Below the pieces are notes generated by a model that saw nothing but the letters and a program-made list of their open reading frames with translations, did not search any database and had not been told where the DNA came from. A stretch of 64,000 bases of DNA from DASXZH01 sp036502005 (GTDB lineage Bacteria; Armatimonadota; Fimbriimonadia; Fimbriimonadales; Fimbriimonadaceae), in assembly GCA_036502005.1 (NCBI GenBank), contig DASXZH010000020.1, positions 1 through 64,000 on the forward strand, in the 5' to 3' direction. Shown here piece by piece: positions 51,465-60,350 of the stretch. A program made the translations under genes and the position numbers. Each line of letters starts with the position of its first letter. Position 1 is the first letter of the stretch.

Positions 51465-52061
51465 ATGATCAAATCGTCGCTTTTAATTCGATCTCAAACA
51501 ATGCGTGTTTGCACAGTCATCGCAGTCACCATCGTTACTCAAATCGTTCTTGGACAGAGTCTGACGGTTGGCAGCCCCGCTCCTGCTCTTAAAGTCTCTC
51601 GCTGGATCAAAGGGACCCCAGTTGCGAACTTTGAAAAGGGTAAGACCTATGTCGTCGAGTTTTGGGCCACATGGTGTGCGCCGTGTAGAGAAGCAATGCC
51701 TCATTTAACGGAAATGGCCAAGAAGTATGCCGGCAAAGTCACCTTTACAGGGTGCGACATTTTCGAACGGTTCTCGGACGAGGCCGCCACAAATAAGGCG
51801 GTCGACTCATTCGTTAGCGGCATGGGTGACAAGATGGGATACAACGTATGTCAAGACGGCCCCGCTCATACTATGGTTAACACATGGATGAAGCCAACTC
51901 TTCAAGATGGGATCCCTTGCTCATTTGTTATTGATGGCAGCGGCAAAGTCGCTTGGATAGGCCATCCGATGGAGTTGGATGCTGCGCTAAGCCAAATATT
52001 AGCGGGAACATTCGACGCGAAAAAGTTCGAAGCTCAATTCAAAGCATATCAGGAACAATAG
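51465..52061 (+). pseudogene. TlpA-like thioredoxin paralogue 3, N-terminal part ending at in-frame TAG
   Basis: The thioredoxin part of a third paralogue (198 residues). AGGAG is six bases upstream of ATG 51465. The active site is FWATWCAPCREAMPHL and the cis-Pro loop is IPCSFVIDGSG. It ends in QAYQEQ-like KAYQEQ with TAG at 52059-52061. The next frame continues in the same register and encodes the TPR-like part that paralogues 1 and 2 carry in one chain. Reading through would give 368 residues, close to 379 and 384. The thioredoxin domain itself is intact and may still work. Confidence 0.8.
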
Positions 52062-52097
52062 AAGCAGAGGCAGGACTTACTCAGCAGAACAAAAGAG

Positions 52098-52571
52098 ATG
52101 ATGAAACCCTACGGTGCAGATTGGAAAGCCAAAGACTATGCCACCGTGGTTTCAGAGTACGACAAGGTAACGGTAAAGGAGCCCGCCCTGATTCCGGTTC
52201 TCCAGTTCAGTTACTACACAGCCCTCATTCATGCCGATTTCAACCGGGCGTTGGAGGTCGGAAAAGCTAATAAGATGACAGACTACGTGGCAATGTTGAC
52301 TGCCAACCAAACGGATCTTCCGAAGAGCGATTACGATTTCGCGGTCGATACGCTAAAAGACTCGCCGGAGATGACTAAAACAAGCCAAATGGTTGGAATT
52401 GTGGCGAGTGCTTACTTCAATGACGGCCAGTACGCAAAGGCGCTGGAGACCATCCAAAAAAAGATAGAAATGGCCAATAAGCATGGGGGTTATTCGGACG
52501 ATGACATGAAACCTCTTTACGATAACCTCAAGAAGTATAAAGATGCTGCGGCGGCTAACCCTGGCAAGTAA
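52098..52571 (+). pseudogene. TPR-like C-terminal part of TlpA paralogue 3, after the in-frame TAG
   Basis: A 157-residue open frame in the same reading frame as the gene before it; codons 52062-52097 between them are sense codons (KQRQDLLSRTKE). The sequence (MMKPYGADWKAKDYATVVSE and onward) matches the TPR-like region of paralogues 1 and 2. It has no signal peptide, so as a separate protein it would stay in the cytoplasm. Either it is the detached half of a nonsense mutant or it is made at low level by reinitiation at ATG 52098. Confidence 0.75.
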
Positions 52572-52672
52572 GAACCTAACGGCTTTGGAGCGCCAACTGA
52601 GCCACGATCTTAAGCCGTTACTTTCTACTAACATGCTCCCAAATGGCTGTACAATGTTGCTTGAGAGCCTTC

Positions 52673-54512
52673 ATGATTAAATTTTCACATTCGCGCTTGG
52701 TTACGAAAACAGCTATAGCCCTTCTTCATTCCGCATTAGCCTGTGGAGCGCTCGGCCAGGCGTTCAACTTAAAGCTTTCCGCGTCATCCATCCGCGGTGG
52801 TGCTTCGGCCACGGGCACTGTTACCCTAAATACAGGCACGGCGCCAACCGGTGGTAACTCTGACTAGCCGGTACCCGGACTACGTCATGGTGCCTTCGTC
52901 GGTGACAATTCAGGCTGGAAAGCCGTCCGCAACGTTCCCAATAACAACGAAGCCTTACTGGGCAAACTTCAGCAATCTTATTGCGGGCAAGGATTCGGAC
53001 TCCACTGCCAGCGTGGCGCTATCGATTCAAGATACCAATATCAAATCACTTTCCATTGCCAGTAAAACGCTAGGAGGCGGAGACAAGGAGAACGCCACCG
53101 TAACCTTGGCTTACCCCGCCCCGACCGGAGGCTGGTTGGTTAACCTTAAGTCGGCAAATAGCGCCTATGTGACCGTTCCAGCAACAGTGTTGGTAGCGGC
53201 TGGCGCAACCACAGCAACATTTCCAGTGGCGGCAAAGCCCTACCATTTAGATTACGCCTGTGAGCTTGGAGCTTCTGATGCCTTTACCAGTGAAGACACG
53301 GCCGTAGAAGTCCTCGTCGATTCGATCACCAATGTTGCTTTCTCTTCGCCTACCATTATCGCCGGAGGCTCCTCAACCGGCACCGTAACCCTTGATCGGC
53401 CAGCCCCGTACGGCGGTTGGAACGTGGATCTTGTAAGCCAATATCCGGCGTTAGTTGATGTGCCAAGCTACGTAACGGTCCCGGCAGGCTCCAAATCTGT
53501 CACCTTCATTACGACCACGGTTGCCAATTTTGAGAATTACACAAGCGAAGTCTTAGCCAGAGATATAGCAAGTTCTGTAAAAGGAAGCCTAAACATCCAC
53601 GAGGCGACTGCTACGATCCAAATCCCTGGAGGCGCTGCGAGTATTGCTTACGATCCTGTCCATGAAGTTCTGATCGTGGTCCCGAGTCCGGGACAACCGC
53701 TGGCCCCCACTCGCTCTCAGAACGCCATTTTTATTATTGATCCCTCAACTGGCGGGACGGTCAATACCGTAACCCTTCCAAGCGTGTCTCTTCCTGTAAC
53801 TATGAGCAGCGATAACAGCAACATTTTTGTTGCCTGTGCTGACGGAACCGTTCGCGCCCTTGACCCCTCGACCTATGAGGTTAAGTTCACGGCTACCTTG
53901 CCTGGCGGGAATGCAAGCGGCATTCAGGCGTTGCCAGGGGTAGGCAACGGCAACAGCTTCATTTTTTGGAACGGCCAATGGACCTACATTGTGGACGAGA
54001 CCACCGTGAGGCCGAACGCCATCGGCAATGGCTATTCGCAGGCTGTAAGCGAAGATGGCACCAAATGGGTTGGGGGCGATTATCGCTATGAACCTAACAA
54101 CTATAGCGTCGCAAAAATTAACGCCCAGGGCTTCTATGACGGTGTTTCGGGCTATTCACCCGTTAGTCCCAACTTGACCTATGTTGACGGATATCCGGTC
54201 GATGGGACGGGGGCCGTTCTAAATCCCGATAACGGCACTCTATTTACAACTTTGCCATTTGTATCTTCAGGCAACCGCCAGCTTTGTGGCATCCCGAATA
54301 CTCCGGACGTTCTCTCAGTGAGTTGGGGACCGGATGCTGCTCAGGTTACAGACGTTGCTGCCCAAACCTCGTTAGGGACCTTTAATCTGCCTAATACTGA
54401 TGGCGGACTTGGGCCCGTTATCTACTTAGGACATCACCGAATGGCTTACTTCACTTTTGGATATATTAGCGATTATCAAATAGTGATTGTTGTCAATCCG
54501 CTGATTCCTTAA
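52673..54512 (+). pseudogene. Ig-like repeat and beta-propeller surface protein with frameshift
   Basis: The N-terminal frame (52673-52867) encodes a signal peptide (TAIALLHSALACGALGQ) and the first half of an Ig-like repeat up to GTAPTGG, then stops. The frame from about 52851 continues VTLTSRYPDYVMVPSSVTIQ, exactly the second half of that repeat, followed by two more repeats and a propeller region with SIAYDPVHEVLIVV and AIFIIDPSTGGTVN. One extra G in GGTGG near 52851-52856 would join the two frames. It shares its repeat type with the protein at 28957. Whether this is a real mutation or a sequencing error cannot be told. Confidence 0.75.
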
Positions 54513-54538
54513 AGCCGCAGGCAAGGCTAAACGAAAAC

Positions 54539-55474
54539 TTAGTATCCGAGTGCCTTGTCGACCGGTTTCGGTGGATCACCGGCGACGAGGCGCTCCAGCA
54601 ACGAACCTAGAACTTCGAATCGGCGGGGCTCTGTCTGTTCTGTGCGCCAGGTGATGTGTGGAGAAAGGATCACGTTATCAAGTTCGTTGAACGGAAAATT
54701 GAAGAACTTCCCTTCCTCATCGAAAGAATTCCACCAAACGTCTAGCGCCGCGCCGTGGATAGCTCTCTTCTTGAGAGCCTCATAAAGCGCTTCTTCTTCA
54801 AAAATATCGGCTCTGGCTATATTGACGATCATCGCCTGCGGTTTAAGCAAAGCTAGTTCTGCTTCGCCGATCAAATTGCGGGTCTCGGAGGTTGAAGGCG
54901 CGGCAATGAAGAGCACATCGGCTTGTGGCAGCACATCGCGAAGTGAAGAAATTGGCAAACACCCCTCGGATTGCCCGCTCCTCGTTAATCCGATCACTTT
55001 CATATCGAAAAGTGAGCAAAGCCTTCCGATCTCCCGGCCGATGGCGCCAAATCCTAACACCACCGCTGTTTTGCCGTGCAAGGTTGGGGGCGGCATCTCT
55101 TCGTGCCGTGCGGGCCAACGGCCTTTTCTCATCTCGCCGTCGTTGCGACAGACGTTTCTTGACAGCGCCAGCAGGAGGATCATCGCACCTTCAGCCACGA
55201 TCTCTGCTTGAAAATGCATGTTATAGAGAAGCAGATCGGGATATGGCTGCAACACTTTCAGAGTTTCCTGGGAGATGCCAGTAAAGGGGATTACAACGCT
55301 TTTAAGGTTTGGGCAAGCAGATAACTGCTTCTCTGTTGGATAGCCCATAACGAGGATCGTAGTCTCGGCGGGTGGCGTCTCTCCGTAACTTATCGCAACG
55401 CCGTCAAGTTTGGCCTGAAGCTGTTGCTTGTAAGCGTCGTGCGGCTCAACGTAGAGATGGATATGCGGGCCCAT
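54539..55474 (-). CDS. D-2-hydroxyacid dehydrogenase
   Basis: A 311-residue NAD-dependent dehydrogenase. The Rossmann motif is VVLGFGAIGREIG; VNIARADIFEEEAL carries the catalytic Arg and Glu and ILSPHITWRT carries the His. The N-terminal catalytic domain is somewhat short. It reduces 2-oxoacids or oxidises D-2-hydroxyacids; specificity is not assignable. It is on the strand opposite to the Ig/propeller gene and ends 26 bases after it. TACGCT lies six bases upstream of ATG 55474, a weak leaderless promoter. Confidence 0.9.
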   Translation of the reverse strand: MGPHIHLYVEPHDAYKQQLQAKLDGVAISYGETPPAETTILVMGYPTEKQLSACPNLKSVVIPFTGISQETLKVLQPYPDLLLYNMHFQAEIVAEGAMILLLALSRNVCRNDGEMRKGRWPARHEEMPPPTLHGKTAVVLGFGAIGREIGRLCSLFDMKVIGLTRSGQSEGCLPISSLRDVLPQADVLFIAAPSTSETRNLIGEAELALLKPQAMIVNIARADIFEEEALYEALKKRAIHGAALDVWWNSFDEEGKFFNFPFNELDNVILSPHITWRTEQTEPRRFEVLGSLLERLVAGDPPKPVDKALGY

Positions 55475-55531
55475 GCATCTAGCGTACCAATAACCGTTTC
55501 CGCTTGGTTGAGGCCACGATTCCGCAGCATT

Positions 55532-56104
55532 CTAAAAAAGAAAAGGAACGATCATCTTCGAACGCTTTTTGTATTCTTGATATTGTTCCGGGAATGTTTC
55601 AGCCATGAGCTTCTCTTCGGTGACTGCGCTGAAAACAAAGTATGCGACAAAAAAGAAAAAGACAAGAAGCCACACTCTTAGGCCAACCAAAGAGGTTCCT
55701 AGGAGGGCAAGCAATATCCCGCTGTAGATGGGATGGCGGACAAACCGATAGGGACCGCTCGTGACGAGTTCTGGTTCCTCGCGCATGGTCATTGGCATTC
55801 CCCAGTTTCTTCCTAAATGGACTCTTGCCCAGATTGCGAAGGCAAAGCCAAGCGCACAAATCAGCACTGCCGACCAGTCAAACAGTTCGTCGCTAGGAAG
55901 GAGTCTTTCTCTGAAAAACGTTCTTGCAACAGGCAGGTTGCACACTATCACCACCAAAGCAATTAAAACGATCCTTGAGATAAACCAAGTCTGCCCAGTG
56001 GGCCGTACTGTCTTCTTCGCGAAGGCGGCTGAGACTAGCCAATAGATCCAGAAAACTAGCCAAAGGAACCCTAAAGCTGCATTGGCCCAGCTTGAAATCT
56101 TCAT
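55532..56104 (-). CDS. ICMT-like membrane methyltransferase
   Basis: A 190-residue protein with about five membrane helices. GPYRFVRHPIYSGILLALLG and the later EEKLMAETFPEQYQEYKKR form the signature of the isoprenylcysteine carboxyl methyltransferase/PEMT family, in which the C-terminal part binds SAM. Bacterial members methylate lipids or small molecules. The substrate is unknown. It precedes the D-2-hydroxyacid dehydrogenase gene on the same strand, 57 bases apart. Confidence 0.88.
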   Translation of the reverse strand: MKISSWANAALGFLWLVFWIYWLVSAAFAKKTVRPTGQTWFISRIVLIALVVIVCNLPVARTFFRERLLPSDELFDWSAVLICALGFAFAIWARVHLGRNWGMPMTMREEPELVTSGPYRFVRHPIYSGILLALLGTSLVGLRVWLLVFFFFVAYFVFSAVTEEKLMAETFPEQYQEYKKRSKMIVPFLF

Positions 56105-56128
56105 TGTTCTATGATTCTGAGGATGCCG

Positions 56129-56692
56129 TTAATCCTTATGTTGTCGAGGAATAAGTTCAACATAAAGAATCAGGCCCGCTTCGTCCCCATTTACCAAGAG
56201 CGACATGTGCGAATTTTCCACCACGAAAATGGGCTCCTCAATATCGTAGGGAATCATTGCCCAATAGTAGTCAAGTTCATCCTTTGTTGGCTTGCGCACC
56301 TTTATGGGTGCGATGGTGCACATCGATTGGACCGTAAGCGCAAAATCATCAATGTCATCCTTCGTGTTATAGAGGCGACCCTCAAGCTCTTGCGGCGCAC
56401 CCCCCTTAACAGGTACGGTGATCTTAAGAAGCTTGCCTGATCGAGCAGCATCCGGCAACTGTCTCTTTAAGACCCCATAAAGATTCGGCCCGCACATAAC
56501 GGCTTTGCCAAACAGCGCGTCTCGCTCTTTGTCACTAAACTTTTTGTCATGCAAGCTGCTTAGAAGCTTCACAAATGCCGCGTTGACCTGGGGGGTTGCT
56601 TTCTTGTATCGAACTCCTGGCGAAATGTCTTGTGCCATCGAAAGCACCATAATTGCCAAGAGCCCGAGGACGCTTAGGGTACGAGAAATCAT
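56129..56692 (-). CDS. Secreted protein of unknown function
   Basis: A 187-residue protein with a signal peptide (TLSVLGLLAIMVLSMAQD). The mature part has a helical first half (VNAAFVKLLSSLHDKKFSDK) and a beta-rich second half (LLKITVPVKGGAPQELEG). Only one Cys pair candidate is present. I do not recognise it. It is divergent from the CsgG-like gene and ends 24 bases before the ICMT-like gene on the same strand, with which it may form an operon. Confidence 0.72.
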   Translation of the reverse strand: MISRTLSVLGLLAIMVLSMAQDISPGVRYKKATPQVNAAFVKLLSSLHDKKFSDKERDALFGKAVMCGPNLYGVLKRQLPDAARSGKLLKITVPVKGGAPQELEGRLYNTKDDIDDFALTVQSMCTIAPIKVRKPTKDELDYYWAMIPYDIEEPIFVVENSHMSLLVNGDEAGLILYVELIPRQHKD

Positions 56693-56773
56693 TACAGTTA
56701 TGGACGCGCCATCAGGGCTCGACTTGCCGAAGAAATAATAGGTTGGCCCAAAGAACTAAAGGGCCATTCGCGA

Positions 56774-56785
56774 TATAATGGCGAT
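56774..56785 (+). promoter_or_regulatory. CsgG-like gene leaderless promoter (-10)
   Basis: A perfect TATAAT at 56774-56779 is followed by six bases and ATG at 56786, the same arrangement as at lysA. No Shine-Dalgarno sequence is present. Confidence 0.7.
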
Positions 56786-57712
56786 ATGAAAGCCACCCGC
56801 TTCCTCTTTACAACTGCTTCGATTTTGGTTCTCTGCTCCGCCGTTTTTGCAACGGATAAGACGCTGAAGATGAGAATTGCGGTGGTCCCTCTCGACTGGT
56901 CCGGACACGATTCTGTGGCGAACCAGGGTGTACCGGCTGATTTCCAGAACGGAATCTATGAAAAGCTTACCAAGAAGCTGTTTGATACCGGAAAGTTCAT
57001 CATTCTTGAGCGCGACGCGATGGACGCGATGCTAAAAGAGAAGGATATCAAGCAGGACAATACGGGCCAAAATCAGAAGGGCAAAACCGTTCCGGCCCAG
57101 GCCATGGTGCAGGGAAAAGTGACCGATTTTAGCCTGAATAGCAGCGGCACCGGCGGCGGAATCTCTGTTCCGACTCCATTCGGAGGAATCGGCGGAGGCG
57201 GCAGTGTGACCACCGCCCGCGTTGGAATGAACGTTCGCATTTTTGACGTCGACACGAGCGAATTGCTTGCTACCGAGGACGCTGATAAGTCGGTTGAACA
57301 GCACAACTGGTCGATCTCGGCAAACATCGGCGGCGTGTTCGCCGACATGAACCACTTCGACGCTTCGCCCCTCGGAAAGGCAACCACAAAGGCGATCGAC
57401 GAAGCGGTAGACAAGATCGTTGCCGACCTCGCCAAACAGCCTTGGTCTGCGAGCGTTGCCGATTGGGACGGCACCGCCAAGGAGGTTACGATCAACGCTG
57501 GCTCGGACCTTGGAGTTCAGGAAGGGGATGGCTTCGATATCTATCGCGTGACCAAGGTGATTAAAGACCCCGACACAGGCGAGATCTTGGGAAAGAAATC
57601 GAGCAAGGTCGGTTCTATCAAGATCAAGTCCGTTGAGAAGAAGTTTGCGGTCGCAACTCCTATCGATGGGTCAGATTTCCAGGTCGGCGATATCGTTAAA
57701 GAACAGAAATAA
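56786..57712 (+). CDS. CsgG/LpoB-like secreted protein
   Basis: A 308-residue protein with a signal peptide (FLFTTASILVLCSAVFA). The mature part has the CsgG-family pattern: MRIAVVPLDWSG, GIYEKLTKKLFDTGKFIILE, VQGKVTDFSLNSSG and MNVRIFDVDTSELLA. The last ~80 residues (EVTINAGSDLGVQEGDGFDI and onward) are a beta-rich domain often found after CsgG-like domains. There is no lipobox Cys at the usual position, so it may be periplasmic. CsgG itself forms an outer-membrane pore; this relative could instead be a regulator. Confidence 0.85.
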   Translation: MKATRFLFTTASILVLCSAVFATDKTLKMRIAVVPLDWSGHDSVANQGVPADFQNGIYEKLTKKLFDTGKFIILERDAMDAMLKEKDIKQDNTGQNQKGKTVPAQAMVQGKVTDFSLNSSGTGGGISVPTPFGGIGGGGSVTTARVGMNVRIFDVDTSELLATEDADKSVEQHNWSISANIGGVFADMNHFDASPLGKATTKAIDEAVDKIVADLAKQPWSASVADWDGTAKEVTINAGSDLGVQEGDGFDIYRVTKVIKDPDTGEILGKKSSKVGSIKIKSVEKKFAVATPIDGSDFQVGDIVKEQK

Positions 57713-57714
57713 GC

Positions 57715-58482
57715 CTAGAAAGCCTGAAACTGTCCATAGAGCTCATGCCCAGCGAACGGCTTACGCATAGCGCCAAAAGGCTCCCATTTCGAATGCCCGT
57801 CGCAATAGGTTCCGTTAGAGCCATTTCCGTGGCGTGTAGACGCGATGGCAAAGACTGGGACACCTAGGTCCGTTGCGGTCGGAATGGCGGTGGTGTAAGG
57901 ATTGCCGCTTGCGTCTCCAACCTCACCGAGCCAGGGATGATAGTGAACATCGCAATCGGCGTCATTGCGCTCGTTGATATAAACCGATTGGCTGGGCTCC
58001 GTGACCTGGCTTTGGTTCATCCCAAACAAGTAGTAAGCGTTTAGCAGAACGCTGCTTAGGTAGCCGGGAGAAGGAGGAGGTGCCCCATTTGCCAGACAGT
58101 TGCCGCTTGAATCCAACAGGGTTAAGCCGTGAGGATCTGGATCCATCGGGCAGTAGTAGATTTGAGTTTTGTCGACGCCTTTTGAAGCCACATAGGGCAG
58201 TATGTCCAGCAAGGGCGACCCGTAGTCGACGGTCTCAAGTTGGGCGTCGGAATCATCAGTCGCAGAGTTGCTGGTCGAAGGATGCTCTTGAGGATAAGTA
58301 TCGTCATTGTCGTTCAGATACAGCATCAGGGCGATGCCAATCTGGTTATCGTTGGAAAGGCAGGCTATCTTCTTTGCCGCCGCTTTTGCTTGAGCAAAGA
58401 CGGGAAATAGAATCGCGGCCAAAATGGCGATGATTGCAATGACTACAAGTAATTCAATAAGGGTGAAAGCTTTGCGCTTCAT
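57715..58482 (-). CDS. H-X9-DG pseudopilin 3 (DUF1559-like)
   Basis: A 255-residue pseudopilin. RKAFTLIELLVVIAIIAILA is the prepilin segment and RHGNGSNGTYCDGHSKWEPF the H-X9-DG motif. GGAG lies about nine bases upstream of ATG 58482, so it has a leader. A hairpin at 58507-58526 lies in that leader or at the end of the upstream gene. It ends two bases after the stop of the CsgG-like gene on the other strand. Unlike the other two, it is preceded, not followed, by a small exported protein. Confidence 0.92.
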   Translation of the reverse strand: MKRKAFTLIELLVVIAIIAILAAILFPVFAQAKAAAKKIACLSNDNQIGIALMLYLNDNDDTYPQEHPSTSNSATDDSDAQLETVDYGSPLLDILPYVASKGVDKTQIYYCPMDPDPHGLTLLDSSGNCLANGAPPPSPGYLSSVLLNAYYLFGMNQSQVTEPSQSVYINERNDADCDVHYHPWLGEVGDASGNPYTTAIPTATDLGVPVFAIASTRHGNGSNGTYCDGHSKWEPFGAMRKPFAGHELYGQFQAF

Positions 58483-58506
58483 TATAGGATCTCCAAACAG
58501 TTCGTG

Positions 58507-58526
58507 AAGCCCGAGTTAGGGCTTCA
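58507..58526. terminator. Hairpin between Cys-rich protein gene and pseudopilin 3
   Basis: GAAGCCC (58507-58513) and GGGCTTC (58520-58526) form a seven-base stem with loop GAGTTA. It has no long U-run, so it could be a weak terminator after the 58547 gene or a structure in the pseudopilin leader. Confidence 0.45.
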
Positions 58527-58546
58527 AAGTGGGAACTAATACGCAG

Positions 58547-58990
58547 TTAGGCTGCGCGATCCCAGGCCTGATTAGGAGGCAAAATGGAAGGAGAGGAATC
58601 AATCGAGCAATAGGTTTGCTCGAAGGTATACGAACGCCGGAAGTCGGGGATAGCTGATAGTTGCTCGACTACCACCTCATTTCCAAAGAGGACCTGCACC
58701 TTTGTTTGCGAAGTAGCCTTTTGTTGCGAAGCGCCCTTTTCCGCGCATCGGCATTGGACAAAGCCTTTGTCGCCGGGCCTCGGCGCTCTTTTTGTACACA
58801 CGAGCTTTCCGCAACAGTTTATGCTTGCCACGTTTACTTGCTGAACGGGCGCTGTGGGACACTGAACTCCGCTCGGCGTAACTGCCGCAGCGGGAAAAAC
58901 GGAATACAGCGCAAATAATCCAGTCATTAGAATCGCTAAGACTGTCGCAAAGGGAACCTTGCAGATTCTGCTTCCTCTTGCTGCGCTCAT
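58547..58990 (-). CDS. Exported cysteine-rich protein
   Basis: A 147-residue protein with a signal segment (VPFATVLAILMTGLFALYS). The mature part contains six clustered cysteines (QCPTAPV, NCCGKLVC, QCRC) that could bind a metal or form disulfides, then a Gln/Lys-rich stretch. A longer frame from 59044 would add 18 residues; ATG 58990 is preferred because TTATAG lies five bases upstream. It lies upstream of pseudopilin 3 on the same strand, 64 bases apart. I cannot name a family. Confidence 0.65.
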   Translation of the reverse strand: MSAARGSRICKVPFATVLAILMTGLFALYSVFPAAAVTPSGVQCPTAPVQQVNVASINCCGKLVCTKRAPRPGDKGFVQCRCAEKGASQQKATSQTKVQVLFGNEVVVEQLSAIPDFRRSYTFEQTYCSIDSSPSILPPNQAWDRAA

Positions 58991-59054
58991 ATAGCCTATA
59001 ACGATGTTACCATGAAGGTTGTTTCGCTTAGGCTCTGACTTCACTACCAGGTGT

Positions 59055-60350
59055 ATGCTGATTCGCGGTGAACGGGCGATTCAACAAGGGAGTGGATTGA
59101 GACCTCAGACTTCCAGATGTGTAGTGATCGGCGCGGGGATTGTTGGGCTTTGTGTGGCTGATGCCTTGTTGGACCGCGGCTTTGAGGTCATCGTCTTGGA
59201 GCGTGACCAGGTCCTTGGAGAAGGCTGTTCTTATGGCAACGGCGGAATCGTGGTGCCTAGTCATTTCGTTCCCCTTGCCTCGCCCGATGCGGTTCGCGCG
59301 GGATTGAAAATGCTTCTCGATTCGAGCAGCCCCTTCGGAATCCGCGGTGTGTTTTCGCTGGAAACGCTGAGCTTTCTCTATAAGTTTGTACGGGCTGCAA
59401 CTCCTGCGCGCGTTGCCCAGGCTTCCCCGTTGCTAATGGATTTGAACCTGGCAAGCCGAGGGCTTTACCAAGATCTAATCACCAAATTCGATGCGCGCGT
59501 TGGTTTTGAACAGCGCGGCCTTCTTATGCTTTGTTCCACCGAAGCTGGCTTGGTAGGTGAACAACACTTGGCCGAGGACGCCGAAAAGCTCGGGTTGAAA
59601 GTTGAGATACTGGATAAGCAAGGCATAAGGCAACTTGAATCAGAAATGGAAATCAATGCCATGGGCGGGGTTTTCTTTCATGACGATGCCCACCTGACGC
59701 CTCCCGCATTCATGCAGGCCCTATTGAAGCAAGTGGAAACCAAAGGTGGCCAGATCCGAACCGGCGCAGAAGTTAGCGGGTTTTTGGTGGAAAACGAAGC
59801 CATAAAATCAGTCGTGCTTGGGCAAGAAAAGTTGGAGGCGGATGAGGTGGTTCTTTGCGCGGGCGTATGGTCGGGCCACCTTGCCCGTATGCTCAACCTA
59901 AAAATGCCGCTTCTGGCGGGCAAAGGCTATGGCTTCACATTGGCCGATGCCCCTAAACCCAAACACCCGGCTATATCGGTTGAATCCCGAATCGCGGTGA
60001 CGCCAATGTTGGACGGGCTCCGCTTTGTCGGAACCCTGGAACTTGGCCCGAATGATCACTCGATCTCCCCGAAACGCCTTGCAGCGATGAAACGCAACAT
60101 CACTAGTTTTTATCCTGACATTAAGCCAAAAGATGACTTGCAAGTTTGGAGTGGGCTGCGACCATGTACACCCGACGGACTTCCCTATCTTGGAAGATCC
60201 GAGGAACTATCTAATCTCGTAATCGCCGCCGGTCACGCCATGATGGGCATGAGTCTAGGCCCAATCACGGGTAAGTTAGTGTCCGAGATTATCGCAGGCG
60301 ATAAGCCTTCTTTCGATCTTGCGCTGCTTTCACCCGACCGTTATGATTAA
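59055..60350 (+). CDS. FAD-dependent D-amino-acid dehydrogenase-like oxidoreductase
   Basis: A 431-residue DAO-family flavoenzyme. CVVIGAGIVGLCVADALLDR is the FAD-binding GxGxxG motif, VLGEGCSYGNGGIVVPSH follows as in DadA, and the C-terminal GHAMMGMSLGPITGKLV closes the FAD site. It is closest in layout to DadA and D-hydroxyproline dehydrogenases. The start could be 59019 (TTG) or 59055 (ATG); the latter is preferred. It overlaps the aldehyde dehydrogenase gene by eight bases, which together suggests hydroxyproline catabolism. Confidence 0.88.
   Translation: MLIRGERAIQQGSGLRPQTSRCVVIGAGIVGLCVADALLDRGFEVIVLERDQVLGEGCSYGNGGIVVPSHFVPLASPDAVRAGLKMLLDSSSPFGIRGVFSLETLSFLYKFVRAATPARVAQASPLLMDLNLASRGLYQDLITKFDARVGFEQRGLLMLCSTEAGLVGEQHLAEDAEKLGLKVEILDKQGIRQLESEMEINAMGGVFFHDDAHLTPPAFMQALLKQVETKGGQIRTGAEVSGFLVENEAIKSVVLGQEKLEADEVVLCAGVWSGHLARMLNLKMPLLAGKGYGFTLADAPKPKHPAISVESRIAVTPMLDGLRFVGTLELGPNDHSISPKRLAAMKRNITSFYPDIKPKDDLQVWSGLRPCTPDGLPYLGRSEELSNLVIAAGHAMMGMSLGPITGKLVSEIIAGDKPSFDLALLSPDRYD

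Noticed and set aside
22945..52061. Reassignment of TAG as a sense codon, from two in-frame TAGs
   Set aside because: TAG ends normal genes here, for example trpS (6171-6173) and the M50 gene (5189-5191). The two cases are better explained by mutation.
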